The position numbers and the translations under genes were made by a program. From contig DAOTVS010000004.1 of NCBI GenBank assembly GCA_034436375.1, positions 1 through 8,431 on the forward strand: a stretch of DNA of 8,431 bases. Reading direction: 5' to 3'. Each line of letters begins with the position of its first letter. The stretch's first letter is position 1. Under the pieces are notes generated by a model. The model saw only the letters and a list, made by a program, of their open reading frames with translations, was not told the DNA's origin and made no database searches. Origin of the DNA: DAOTVS01 sp034436375. GTDB taxonomy: Bacteria; Chloroflexota; Anaerolineae; SpSt-313. Shown piece by piece: positions 1-6,180 of the stretch.

Positions 1-794
1 CAGGAAAGGCTTGATCACGGCCAGCGCCTCCGGAAGCGTGGCAGGGAACTGGAGGCTGCTGCGCCGCATAAAGGCAGCCCACTGCACGCGTTTTCCCTCA
101 TTCACAAAGCCTTCCTCGAAAGCCACCACGTCGGGCGAGAGCGCGACACTGCGCCGGGAGAAGGTCGCCCGAAATCATAGTGGGTGGCCAGCAGCCAGAT
201 GTCGTAGAAATCCTTCATGCGGCTGTTCAATTGCTCACGCTCAAACATGGCATGGAGTTTCTCAGCGATGGCGCTTTCGCGGCTGTACCCTAGCAGTTCA
301 GCCGGAGGATAGCCAAGCAAAGCCGGCAACTCGATTATAGTGGCCCCAGGCACGAGGGGATCCCCAAACCCGATATCGATCTGCATTGGGATCCGCATCT
401 TGCCCAGATAAGCCGTGAAGCAGACTCGCACCCCATGATAGTGTGCACCCTCTACGATCGCCTGGCCGGTAAGGCTCGCCGCATCGAAGCGCAGGCCATC
501 CTCAACAACCTCTTGGGCGCATAGTTGGCGCATCACTTGCATAACATGCTCGACATCGTTGTTGAGATGGCCAAGCAGGTCGATATCCCGAGTGGGCCTT
601 GTTATTGGCGCCTGCCAGGCGAGCAGCATCAGCGCCCCTTTGAGCACGAGCTTATCCCGGTACGGCGATTGCGCCAAACGGTACAGGAATCTCTGCAGCG
701 CAAAGTACTGCAGCACATCGCCGAATGGGCGGCCCTCAGCACGAGCCAGGTTCAGTAGCCGGCGGGAGACTGACGCGACGATATCGTGAGTCAT
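1..794 (-). pseudogene. abiEii: AbiEii-type nucleotidyltransferase toxin, frameshifted, cut by left edge
   Basis: Toxin half of a type IV AbiE toxin-antitoxin / abortive-infection pair; the family are MNT-fold nucleotidyltransferases acting in the cytoplasm. The first ~208 codons carry the expected motifs: KGALML (52-57), TRDIDLL (68-74) with the paired catalytic aspartates, IDIGFGD (139-145), EKLHAM (178-183) and MKDFYDIWLL (193-202). After HYDF the reading frame departs from the family and stops at 102-104. A different minus frame from about 171 to position 1 reads RATFSRRSVALSPDVVAF and ends at the window edge with VIKPFL, which looks like the real C-terminal part. Roughly eight to ten residues usually found between the DF and ATF motifs are missing, so the lesion looks like a small deletion of a length not divisible by three. 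A GGAGG lies 7 nt before the ATG at 794, inside the antitoxin gene. The toxin may be dead or C-terminally altered; family assignment is strong, inactivation is inferred. Confidence 0.85.
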
Positions 795-1399
795 AGCAGC
801 GCCTCCAGATAGGGTTGCATAATCCTCTCGACACGGCAGATGCGAGCAAAGTGAAGAAGGCGATCGACGTCGAAATCCGGACGCGTGCGGTAAGTCTTGA
901 GAGCCTCGACTGAGACATCGAGCCCAATGCGCCGGCGGAGTTTGAAGATATCGGCAAGGGTCTTCTCAGGGCAGTAGATGCGCACTGGAACGCCGTCAAC
1001 AAAGTGGGTATCAATCCCCTCACTGTAGGCAGGCCCCGAAAACCAGTAGACTTGCAGGGGCGGGTAATCGAGCCGGGGGCGCTTAGCGCCCTGACTCAGA
1101 GCTATATCCACAGCGTGAGGAATCTGGGTGGTCAGTTCGTGGAAAGCCAGGGCAGAGATCAGACAGATCACAGCACGAGGCACTTTGATGGCAACGGTGA
1201 CGAGGTCAGGATCGGCAAGGGGTTCCGCATCTGCCAGGCGATAGAGCCCACGACTGAGGGGTTCCAGTTCACCAGAATCGCGCAGAGCATAAAGAGAGCG
1301 CGGGTGGATACCAAGGCGCAGAGCCTCCGCTGTGCGCACGATACCGCCATGCTCCCGGATGATACGAAGGGTCTTGCCTGTGGAATTGGACTCGCTCAT
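791..1399 (-). CDS. abiEi: AbiEi-type antitoxin / autorepressor
   Basis: 202-residue cognate antitoxin. Family members have an N-terminal winged helix-turn-helix that binds inverted repeats in their own promoter, and a C-terminal domain needed for antitoxicity. Here residues about 8-58 (TLRIIREHGGIVRTAEALR to GLYRLAD) fit the wHTH, and the stretch CPEKTLADIFKLRRRIGLD (143-161) followed by VSVEALK is the typical AbiEi middle/C-terminal signature. The gene precedes abiEii and its TGA overlaps the toxin ATG in an ATGA (791-794), implying translational coupling. The start at 1399 is preceded by AGGAAAGG, rather close to the ATG. A strong promoter and a perfect palindrome lie immediately upstream (1425-1477), in keeping with autorepression. 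The ORF is intact although its toxin partner is frameshifted, so it could persist as an orphan antitoxin. Confidence 0.88.
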   Translation of the reverse strand: MSESNSTGKTLRIIREHGGIVRTAEALRLGIHPRSLYALRDSGELEPLSRGLYRLADAEPLADPDLVTVAIKVPRAVICLISALAFHELTTQIPHAVDIALSQGAKRPRLDYPPLQVYWFSGPAYSEGIDTHFVDGVPVRIYCPEKTLADIFKLRRRIGLDVSVEALKTYRTRPDFDVDRLLHFARICRVERIMQPYLEALL

Positions 1400-1424
1400 G
1401 CCTTTCCTGCCGGACTAAGTAGTC

Positions 1425-1444
1425 TATACTTACATACAAGTATA
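1425..1444. promoter_or_regulatory. Palindromic operator of the abiE operon (probable AbiEi site)
   Basis: Perfect 7-bp inverted repeat TATACTT (1425-1431), 6-nt spacer, AAGTATA (1438-1444). It begins 26 bp upstream of the abiEi ATG and covers the transcription start predicted (near 1442) from the -10 box at 1449-1454. AbiEi proteins are known to repress their own operon by binding inverted repeats in the promoter; that this site serves that purpose is inferred from its position. Confidence 0.65.
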
Positions 1445-1448
1445 TGCT

Positions 1449-1477
1449 ATTATATCCTGAGAATGCAGATCCGTCAA
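1449..1477 (-). promoter_or_regulatory. Sigma-70-type promoter of the abiE operon
   Basis: On the minus strand, TTGACG (1477-1472) is followed after exactly 17 bp by a perfect TATAAT (1454-1449). This is close to the vegetative consensus and would start transcription near 1442, inside the palindrome, leaving a 5' leader of roughly 43 nt before the abiEi ATG at 1399. Confidence 0.75.
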
Positions 1478-1585
1478 GCATGATTCTCGTTTGGCAGGTG
1501 TGACGCAGGACGGCCGACAGCAAGCCATAGCGCTTACTTTCCTCTGGAAGTCAGCCACCTGTATTCCAGTGCTGCATACTCCTAT

Positions 1586-1613
1586 TTGACACAGGGCCAG
1601 AGGAAGGTATGAT
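1586..1613 (+). promoter_or_regulatory. Sigma-70-type promoter of the lipoylation operon
   Basis: Perfect TTGACA (1586-1591), 16-bp spacer, TATGAT (1608-1613, one mismatch to TATAAT). Predicted start is near 1620, just ahead of the first radical SAM gene. It also explains the small ATG-containing frame at 1609-1650 as promoter sequence rather than a leader peptide, because that ATG falls inside the -10 box. Confidence 0.65.
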
Positions 1614-1634
1614 GCACTGCGCTGGTCCTGGGTT

Positions 1635-2522
1635 GTGGAGAGGAGCGTAACGGGCTTGGATGGGAGTGGGCCTTCGCGAGAGGAGCTGCGGCAGCGGGCA
1701 TGGGCGGCGCGCTGTGAGGGCTTTGCGCCGAGCATCGGGTTTGACCGACCGTGGGCGACACTGCCGGTAAGTGTGACGGGCCGGGCGTGCAGCCTGCGCT
1801 GTGCGCACTGCAATGGACACTATCTGGCCGGTATGCGCACGCTTGACGACCCGGTCCTCGGCAAGGCGCGGAGCCTGCTGATCTCGGGCGGGTGCGACGC
1901 GCAGGGCCGGGTGCCGGTGCGGCCCCATCTGGAGGCGATCCTCGCAGCGGCGGCGGGCAAGCGGCTGAACTGGCATGTGGGGCTGATCGACGAGGAGACG
2001 ATGCGCCTGCTCGCGCCCCATGCGGATGTGGTGAGCTTTGATTTCGTGGGTGATGATGAGACGATCCGCGCGGTGTATGGGCTGGAGCGCACGGTGGCGG
2101 ACTATGTCGCTGTCTACCGCATGATCGGCCGCTACGTCCGGGTAGTGCCGCACGTGACGGTGGGGCTGCTGGGTGGGCGGCTGCAGGGCGAGCGGCGCGC
2201 GCTCTCGCTGCTGCGAGAGCTGGGGGCCGAGGCGGTGGTGTTCCTGGTGCTGATCCCGACGGAAGGCACGGCCTATGCGAGCTGCTCGCCGCCGGCGGTG
2301 GATGAGGTGGCGGACCTGCTGGCGGAGGCGCGGCTGCTCTTCCCTGCGGTGCCGCTGCTCCTGGGCTGCATGCGGCCGGGGGGCGCCTATCGGGAGCGGC
2401 TGGATGTGCTGGCCGTGCAGGTGGGGATCAACCGGATTGTGAACCCGGCGCGCGCGGCGGTGGCAGAGGCAACACGGCTGGGGCTCACGGCAGAGTGGGG
2501 AGAGGAGTGCTGCGCGCTATGA
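1635..2522 (+). CDS. lipS1: Radical SAM protein, probable LipS1-type lipoyl synthase subunit
   Basis: 295-residue radical SAM protein. The [4Fe-4S]/SAM motif CSLRCAHC gives Cys52, Cys56 and Cys59; ISGGCD (84-88) is in the position of the SAM-binding GGE-like motif. Further cysteines at 87, 217, 245 and a C-terminal Cys292-Cys293 pair could bind an auxiliary cluster, as a sulfur-inserting enzyme needs. The gene overlaps the next radical SAM gene by ATGA and is followed by lipB, which is why I propose the two-protein LipS1/LipS2 lipoyl synthase described from Thermococcus and found in some bacteria. Which partner corresponds to LipS1 and which to LipS2 I cannot settle from sequence alone. The start is uncertain: GTG at 1635 has no Shine-Dalgarno and lies only ~15 nt after the predicted transcription start, while TTG at 1656 follows GAGAGGAG (1638-1645) by 10 nt. 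The radical SAM call is very strong; the lipoyl role is contextual. Confidence 0.7.
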   Translation: MERSVTGLDGSGPSREELRQRAWAARCEGFAPSIGFDRPWATLPVSVTGRACSLRCAHCNGHYLAGMRTLDDPVLGKARSLLISGGCDAQGRVPVRPHLEAILAAAAGKRLNWHVGLIDEETMRLLAPHADVVSFDFVGDDETIRAVYGLERTVADYVAVYRMIGRYVRVVPHVTVGLLGGRLQGERRALSLLRELGAEAVVFLVLIPTEGTAYASCSPPAVDEVADLLAEARLLFPAVPLLLGCMRPGGAYRERLDVLAVQVGINRIVNPARAAVAEATRLGLTAEWGEECCAL

Positions 2523-3520
2523 GCGAGGATCGTCATCGGCTTGCGGAGGCGACGCCGGGCACGGTGCACGTCTCCCTCGGCTCGGCGGGGGTGCTGGGGC
2601 TGGCCGCCTGCCGCGCAGCCGTCGCCCCCACCACAGCCTACCTGATGACCGGCGGCCGTTGCGCCCATAATTGCGCCTTTTGCGCGCAGGCGCGGAGCAG
2701 CACAGCGAGCGACGATCAACTGTCGCGGGTGACCTGGCCGAGCTTTCCGACGGAGCAGGTGCTTAGCCGCCTGGCTGTGGCCTATGAGCAGGGCGCCCTC
2801 CAACGCTGCTGCCTGCAGGTGACCTCAGGGCCGGAGCTGGAGCAGGTGCGGGCGATGGTGCGCGCAATCCGCCGGGTGACGGCTGTGCCCTTGTGCATCT
2901 CGATTCGGGTGACGGGGCTGGCGCCGCTGGAGGAACTGTTGGAGCTGGGCGCGGAGCGAGTCACCCTGGCCGCCGATGCAGTGTGCGAGCGCGTCTACCG
3001 GCAGGTCAAGGGGCCCGATTGGCAGCGGATGCTCGATCTGCTGACCAGCGCCGCCCGGCAGCACCCCGGCCGCGTGGGCACACACGTGATCATCGGCCTG
3101 GGCGAGACGGAGGCCGAAGCGGCAGCATTCCTGCAGCAGATGCAGGACCTGGGGATCACGGTAGGTCTCTTTGCCTTTACCCCGGTGCGCGGCACGGCCC
3201 TGGCCTCTGCGCCGCCGCCGCCGCTGGCGAGTTACCGGCGCATGCAGGCGGCGCTGCACCTGATCCGCAACGAATACGCTCACGCCGGGCAATTCCGGTA
3301 CACGCCGGAGGGGCGGATCATCTCCTATGGGCTGGATGCGGCCACGCTGCGCCGGCTGCTGGCGGCAGGCGAGGCCTTTCGGACGGCAGGGTGCACGGGC
3401 TGCAATCGCCCCTACTACAATGAGCGGCCGGGCGGGCCCCTGTACAACTACCCCCGCCCTCTGCGGCCGGAGGAGGCCGAGGCGGCGGTGGGGTTGGTGC
3501 TGGAGGGGCTGGAGGCCTGA
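2519..3520 (+). CDS. lipS2: Radical SAM protein, probable LipS2-type lipoyl synthase subunit (biotin-synthase-like)
   Basis: 333-residue radical SAM enzyme resembling the biotin-synthase-related group. CAHNCAFC provides Cys48, Cys52 and Cys55; IIGLGETEAE (191-200) is the GLGET motif shared with BioB and LipA. CC at 97-98 and the C-terminal CTGC (292-295) inside GCTGCNRPYYNERPGG are candidate ligands for a second Fe-S cluster; the run NRPYYNERPGGPLYNYPRP (296-314) is a conspicuous tail not found in classical BioB. The ATG at 2519 overlaps the preceding stop (ATGA, 2519-2522) and has GGAGAGGAG at 2499-2507, so I prefer it to the in-frame GTGs at 2495 and 2507. Its partner gene and lipB downstream point to sulfur insertion into octanoyl groups rather than dethiobiotin; no other biotin gene is in view. 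A role in another sulfur or methyl transfer cannot be excluded. Confidence 0.7.
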   Translation: MSEDRHRLAEATPGTVHVSLGSAGVLGLAACRAAVAPTTAYLMTGGRCAHNCAFCAQARSSTASDDQLSRVTWPSFPTEQVLSRLAVAYEQGALQRCCLQVTSGPELEQVRAMVRAIRRVTAVPLCISIRVTGLAPLEELLELGAERVTLAADAVCERVYRQVKGPDWQRMLDLLTSAARQHPGRVGTHVIIGLGETEAEAAAFLQQMQDLGITVGLFAFTPVRGTALASAPPPPLASYRRMQAALHLIRNEYAHAGQFRYTPEGRIISYGLDAATLRRLLAAGEAFRTAGCTGCNRPYYNERPGGPLYNYPRPLRPEEAEAAVGLVLEGLEA

Positions 3521-3533
3521 GATGGTGGGCCAC

Positions 3534-3550
3534 ACGCGCCGCAGGCGCGT
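3534..3550. repeat. GC-rich hairpin 1 in the lipS2-lipB gap
   Basis: Perfect 7-bp stem ACGCGCC / GGCGCGT around a 3-nt loop (gca), 13 bp after the lipS2 stop. No T-run follows, so it is not a canonical intrinsic terminator. It may stabilise the upstream mRNA 3' end or partly attenuate lipB expression. Confidence 0.6.
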
Positions 3551-3577
3551 CTCCACAATGCCGGCGACACCGTAGAG

Positions 3578-3594
3578 ACGGCCCGGTGGGCCGT
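3578..3594. repeat. GC-rich hairpin 2 in the lipS2-lipB gap
   Basis: Perfect 7-bp stem ACGGCCC / GGGCCGT around a 3-nt loop (ggt), the same geometry as the hairpin 44 bp upstream but of different sequence. No T-run follows. It ends 28 bp before the lipB Shine-Dalgarno GGAGGAAG (3623-3630). Confidence 0.6.
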
Positions 3595-3634
3595 GTATGC
3601 GGTGGTCAGAAGTGGTGCTCCCGGAGGAAGAGTG

Positions 3635-4330
3635 ATGGCAGAGGTGATCCATTGTGTCGATCTGGGCCGGATGGCGTATGGGCCGGCGCTCGAACTGCAG
3701 CACCGGCTGGTGGCGGCGCGGCAGGAAGGGCGCATCGGCGATACACTGCTGCTGGTGGAGCACAACCCGGTGATCACGCTGGGGCGGCGGGCCAGGCCCG
3801 AGCACATCCTGGCCTCAGCCGAGGCGCTGGCGGCAATGGGGGTCGAGGTGCACGCGGTAGAGCGGGGCGGCGATGTGACCTATCATGGACCGGGGCAGTT
3901 GGTGGGCTACCCGATCTTGCACCTGCATGAGCGCGGGCTGGGCGCGGCAGACTATATGCACGGCCTGGAGGCACTGCTGATCGCCGCGCTGGCCGATTTT
4001 GGGCTGCAGGCGGGCCGGCGCGAGGCCTATGTGGGGGTGTGGCTGGGCCATGACAAGGTGGCGGCGCTCGGGGTGCGCATTGCCAAAGGTGTAAGCTATC
4101 ACGGCTTTGCGCTGAACGTGAATACCGATCTCAGCGCCTTTCAGTTGATTATCCCCTGCGGCATTACCGATGGTGGGGTGACCTCTATGGCCCGCGCACT
4201 CGGCCACCCCGTGGATTGGCAGGCCGTGCAGCAGCGCGTGTGCGAGCACTTTGCCGCCCACTTTCACAGTCCGGTTATTCGCAGCATCCCTGATGAGCTG
4301 GCGCCGCTCTTGGATCAAGAGACGACCTAG
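3635..4330 (+). CDS. lipB: Octanoyl-ACP:protein N-octanoyltransferase LipB
   Basis: 231-residue LipB. It transfers octanoate from octanoyl-ACP to the lipoyl-domain lysine of 2-oxoacid dehydrogenases or GcvH in the cytosol, supplying the substrate for sulfur insertion. Signatures: the RGGDVTYHGPGQ motif (77-88), HNPVITLGRR (43-52), DKVAALGVR with catalytic Lys141, HGFALNVNTDL (156-166) and IIPCGI with catalytic Cys175; the Lys-Cys distance of 34 residues is that of characterised LipB enzymes. Length is normal for the family. The ATG at 3635 follows GGAGGAAG (3623-3630); the in-frame ATG 14 codons earlier (3593) lies in a hairpin stem and adds no conserved sequence. It is third in the operon, 114 bp after lipS2, and its TAG stop lies inside the outer arm of the palindrome at 4327-4416. 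Confidence 0.95.
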   Translation: MAEVIHCVDLGRMAYGPALELQHRLVAARQEGRIGDTLLLVEHNPVITLGRRARPEHILASAEALAAMGVEVHAVERGGDVTYHGPGQLVGYPILHLHERGLGAADYMHGLEALLIAALADFGLQAGRREAYVGVWLGHDKVAALGVRIAKGVSYHGFALNVNTDLSAFQLIIPCGITDGGVTSMARALGHPVDWQAVQQRVCEHFAAHFHSPVIRSIPDELAPLLDQETT

Positions 4331-4416
4331 TGGGCCCGCGCACTGGTTTTGATGGGTACCCGTTGTCTAAAGGAAGGCGACTCCGACCCATCAAAACCAG
4401 TGCGGGAAGCCACTAG
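4327..4416. repeat. 90-bp palindromic element between convergent lipB and NUDIX genes
   Basis: The inner arms are a perfect 19-bp inverted repeat (4339-4357 and 4386-4404, containing CACTGGTTTTGATGGGT and its complement) around a 28-nt loop. After a short mismatched stretch the outer arms CTAGTGG (4327-4333) and CCACTAG (4410-4416) pair again, so almost the whole element folds on itself. The left outer arm contains the lipB stop codon. No T-run follows either arm, so it is not a textbook terminator, although between convergent genes it could act as a bidirectional 3'-end structure. CTAG at both extremities could be a 4-bp target duplication of an IS5-type MITE, or simply part of the palindrome. 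Confidence 0.8.
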
Positions 4417-4466
4417 CCTGAAGGTGCACGGGCAGAGCGCCGTCCGGAAAGTCTCCTGAAACGGCC

Positions 4467-5087
4467 TCAGCAGTCTGATGGATCTTCAGGGGCAACGATA
4501 CGCGAGTCGGCCAGCACCTGTAGGGCAATCTGCGACCAGGTCTCCAGGCCCTCTGGGTGGCGCCGAAGCTCGGCGATGGGGGTAAAGCGCGCCTCGGCGA
4601 TGGCCGTCTCACGCGGGCGCGCGGTGGGGGTGGGGAGGTCCCACAAATGGACGACGCCCAGGTGCACACGGCCGACGTCGTTGGCATCGTCGTTGATCAA
4701 AGCGACAATGCGCTCGCGGAGGGGAGGCTCGATCTCCACTTCCTCGGCAACCTCGCGGCGTACCCCTTCCTCGTAGGCCGATCCGCGGGCCTGGTCCTTG
4801 ATCTCCACGTGGCCGCCCAGGCCGATGGAGCGCAGGGCGGCCAGGCGCGCCTCGCCCGAGCCGGCGCCGCGGACATAGGCCAGCACTGTATCGCCGCAGC
4901 GCAGGATCACATAGGGGATCAGCTGCTTGTGGGTCGGGTCGCGCTCAGCCTCGGCGCGGGGCAGGTAGGTGTGCCCGGCCGGATCGAGCAGGGCCGGCAG
5001 GTAGCGCTCGACAGCCAGGGTATAGCCCTGGAAGGGGCCCAGCCGCTCCAGCAAGGCTGTTTCGACAGTCAGGATGAGTGGGGACAT
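4467..5087 (-). CDS. NUDIX hydrolase, MutT-like predicted phosphoesterase type
   Basis: 206-residue NUDIX-fold protein that would hydrolyse a nucleoside-diphosphate-X type substrate; the substrate is unknown. LIPYVILRCGDTVLAYVRG (56-74), SIGLGGHVE (87-95) and RREVAEEVEI (110-119) match the group annotated as predicted phosphoesterase (MutT family), in which an IPYxxLR strand and a SIGxGGH motif precede the NUDIX helix. The metal-binding glutamates in REVAEE (Glu112, Glu115, Glu116) are present, while the glycine usual after EEx in the classical box is replaced (EEVEI). The ATG at 5087 has GGAG 5 nt upstream. The gene is convergent with lipB and lies 155 bp beyond the TIM-barrel gene on the same strand; the intervening palindrome (5102-5237) abuts its leader and may carry its promoter. 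No functional link to the lip operon is evident. Confidence 0.88.
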   Translation of the reverse strand: MSPLILTVETALLERLGPFQGYTLAVERYLPALLDPAGHTYLPRAEAERDPTHKQLIPYVILRCGDTVLAYVRGAGSGEARLAALRSIGLGGHVEIKDQARGSAYEEGVRREVAEEVEIEPPLRERIVALINDDANDVGRVHLGVVHLWDLPTPTARPRETAIAEARFTPIAELRRHPEGLETWSQIALQVLADSRIVAPEDPSDC

Positions 5088-5101
5088 GCGTACTCCGTAC
5101 G

Positions 5102-5237
5102 TAATAAGTAATGCGTAATACGTAAAGCTGCCATTTCGGCATTCATTTTGCTTCCCGTGGTGTTCGCCCTGGCAAAGCTTGTCTGAAGCACCGGACGCAG
5201 GGAAATGAAGGCTTTACGTATTACGCATTACTTATTA
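5102..5237. repeat. 136-bp inverted-repeat element with heptamer-phased arms
   Basis: Perfect 27-bp terminal inverted repeats (5102-5128 and 5211-5237) enclose 82 bp. Each arm is built of 7-bp units: TAATAAG, TAATGCG, TAATACG, then TAAAGC. Inside, TTCATTT (5142-5148) pairs with AAATGAA (5203-5209), continuing the symmetry. No coding frame is evident. The right arm starts 5 bp after the TIM-barrel stop (minus strand), and the left arm ends in the NUDIX leader 14 bp before its ATG. It resembles a MITE or a short tandem heptamer repeat family; ends beginning and finishing with TA would suit a TA-target transposase, which is speculative. Confidence 0.85.
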
Positions 5238-5242
5238 TGCCT

Positions 5243-6088
5243 TTACAACAGGCCCGCTCGGCGCAGGCAGACGTCCATCGACTCGGAAGTTACCCGCACA
5301 GCCTCTTCCGCTGGCATGGCGCGCACGCGCTGGCTAAAGGGTTCGACCACCAGCGGGCCGGAGTAGCTGATCTTGGCCAGGCCCTGGAGGAAGGCGGGCA
5401 CACCGATCACGCCCGTTTCACCCGGCAGCGCCCGATTGCCGTCGATCTGCTGGTCGCGGGTCAGGCCCGGCTGCGCATCGTTCAGGTGCACGAGCACCAC
5501 GTCGGCGTCAGTCAGGCGATCGAAATCGGCCATGACGCCGCCGGCGGTGTACCAGTGGAAGGCATCGAAAAGGAGGCCCATGTTGCCGGTGCCGATCTCA
5601 CGGCAGAGCTGCAGCATGCCATCCATAGTGTGAATGAATTCATACTTGTGGCCGTCGCGCAGGGTCTTGGGCCCCAGGAATTCGAGCCCGAAGCTGATGC
5701 CATAATCCTTGAGGATGGCGGCGATGCGGCCCAGGCGATCCTTGTGGAAGGCATAGTTCTCGGCGAACGGCATGGCGTCATGCCACGATGGGATCCACGT
5801 GGCGGTGCGGGTGATGCCCAAACGCTGCGCTGTGGCGCATACAGCGGGCAGCTCCCGGAGGGCCTGGGCAAAATCCGCTTCGGCGGCATGGTAATCCACG
5901 GGCAGGCCAAAATCTGAGGGGCGCACGCCCGCCTTGTTCAGGATGTCTTGCGCCTGCTCCACACCCAGCTTCTGGACCTCATTGATGTTGACGCTGACGC
6001 CCTGAAAGCCGAATTGGCCGGCCAACTCGGCCGAGCGAGCCAAATCCGCACGCACCCCGATCGCACCCGCAGACAGTGATTTGTACAT
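5243..6088 (-). CDS. Sugar phosphate isomerase/epimerase-like TIM barrel protein
   Basis: 281-residue protein of the xylose-isomerase-like TIM barrel superfamily (AP_endonuc_2), which includes ketose 3-epimerases and inositol-pathway isomerases. Expected metal ligands are visible: Glu136 in SFGLEFLGPK, Asp175 in LLFDAFHWY (with His178), His201 in VLVHLNDAQ, and Glu249 in PLVVEPFS. The substrate cannot be named. I chose the ATG at 6088 because AGGGGA lies about 8 nt upstream and the protein then starts at the first barrel strand; the in-frame ATG at 6265 would lie upstream of the predicted promoter (6181-6210) and adds an atypical basic stretch. It is transcribed divergently from the URO-D pair, sharing a 312-bp control region, so co-regulation in carbohydrate or related small-molecule catabolism is plausible. 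Confidence 0.85.
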   Translation of the reverse strand: MYKSLSAGAIGVRADLARSAELAGQFGFQGVSVNINEVQKLGVEQAQDILNKAGVRPSDFGLPVDYHAAEADFAQALRELPAVCATAQRLGITRTATWIPSWHDAMPFAENYAFHKDRLGRIAAILKDYGISFGLEFLGPKTLRDGHKYEFIHTMDGMLQLCREIGTGNMGLLFDAFHWYTAGGVMADFDRLTDADVVLVHLNDAQPGLTRDQQIDGNRALPGETGVIGVPAFLQGLAKISYSGPLVVEPFSQRVRAMPAEEAVRVTSESMDVCLRRAGLL

Positions 6089-6180
6089 GTAACCAGTCCC
6101 CTTTCTGAGCCTGTGCCAATACGCGTTACCGGCGGTCTCTGCACATGGTGCGAGGCGGCGCCGGCCCGTATTCACGGCAT

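Noticed and set aside
1609..1650. Small ATG-initiated frame of 13 codons after AGGAAGG, a possible leader peptide ahead of the radical SAM genes
   Set aside because: Its ATGs fall within or next to the TATGAT -10 box of a near-consensus promoter (1586-1613), so it would not be in the transcript.
2519..3520. Biotin synthase BioB
   Set aside because: It shares CxxxCxxC and GLGET with BioB, but the C-terminal CTGCNRPYYNERPGG tail, coupling to another radical SAM gene and the lipB neighbour point elsewhere.
1635..3520. Canonical single-protein lipoyl synthase LipA next to lipB
   Set aside because: Neither protein shows the N-terminal auxiliary-cluster cysteine motif or the RSSY-type C-terminus of LipA.
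2825..3805. 326-codon minus-strand open frame over lipS2 and lipB
   Set aside because: Product of high GC antisense to two well-supported genes; Arg/His/Gln-rich with no recognisable domain.
4327..4416. Canonical rho-independent terminator
   Set aside because: The stem is long enough, but no run of T follows either arm on either strand; kept as a palindromic element with possible 3'-end function.
5102..5237. Two-repeat CRISPR fragment
   Set aside because: The 27-bp repeats are inverted, not direct, are internally heptamer-periodic, and the 82-bp interval is far longer than a spacer; no cas gene is present.
5237..5917. 226-codon open frame on the plus strand over the isomerase gene
   Set aside because: It lies antisense to a protein with clear family motifs and metal ligands; its translation resembles no family and it has no convincing ribosome-binding site.
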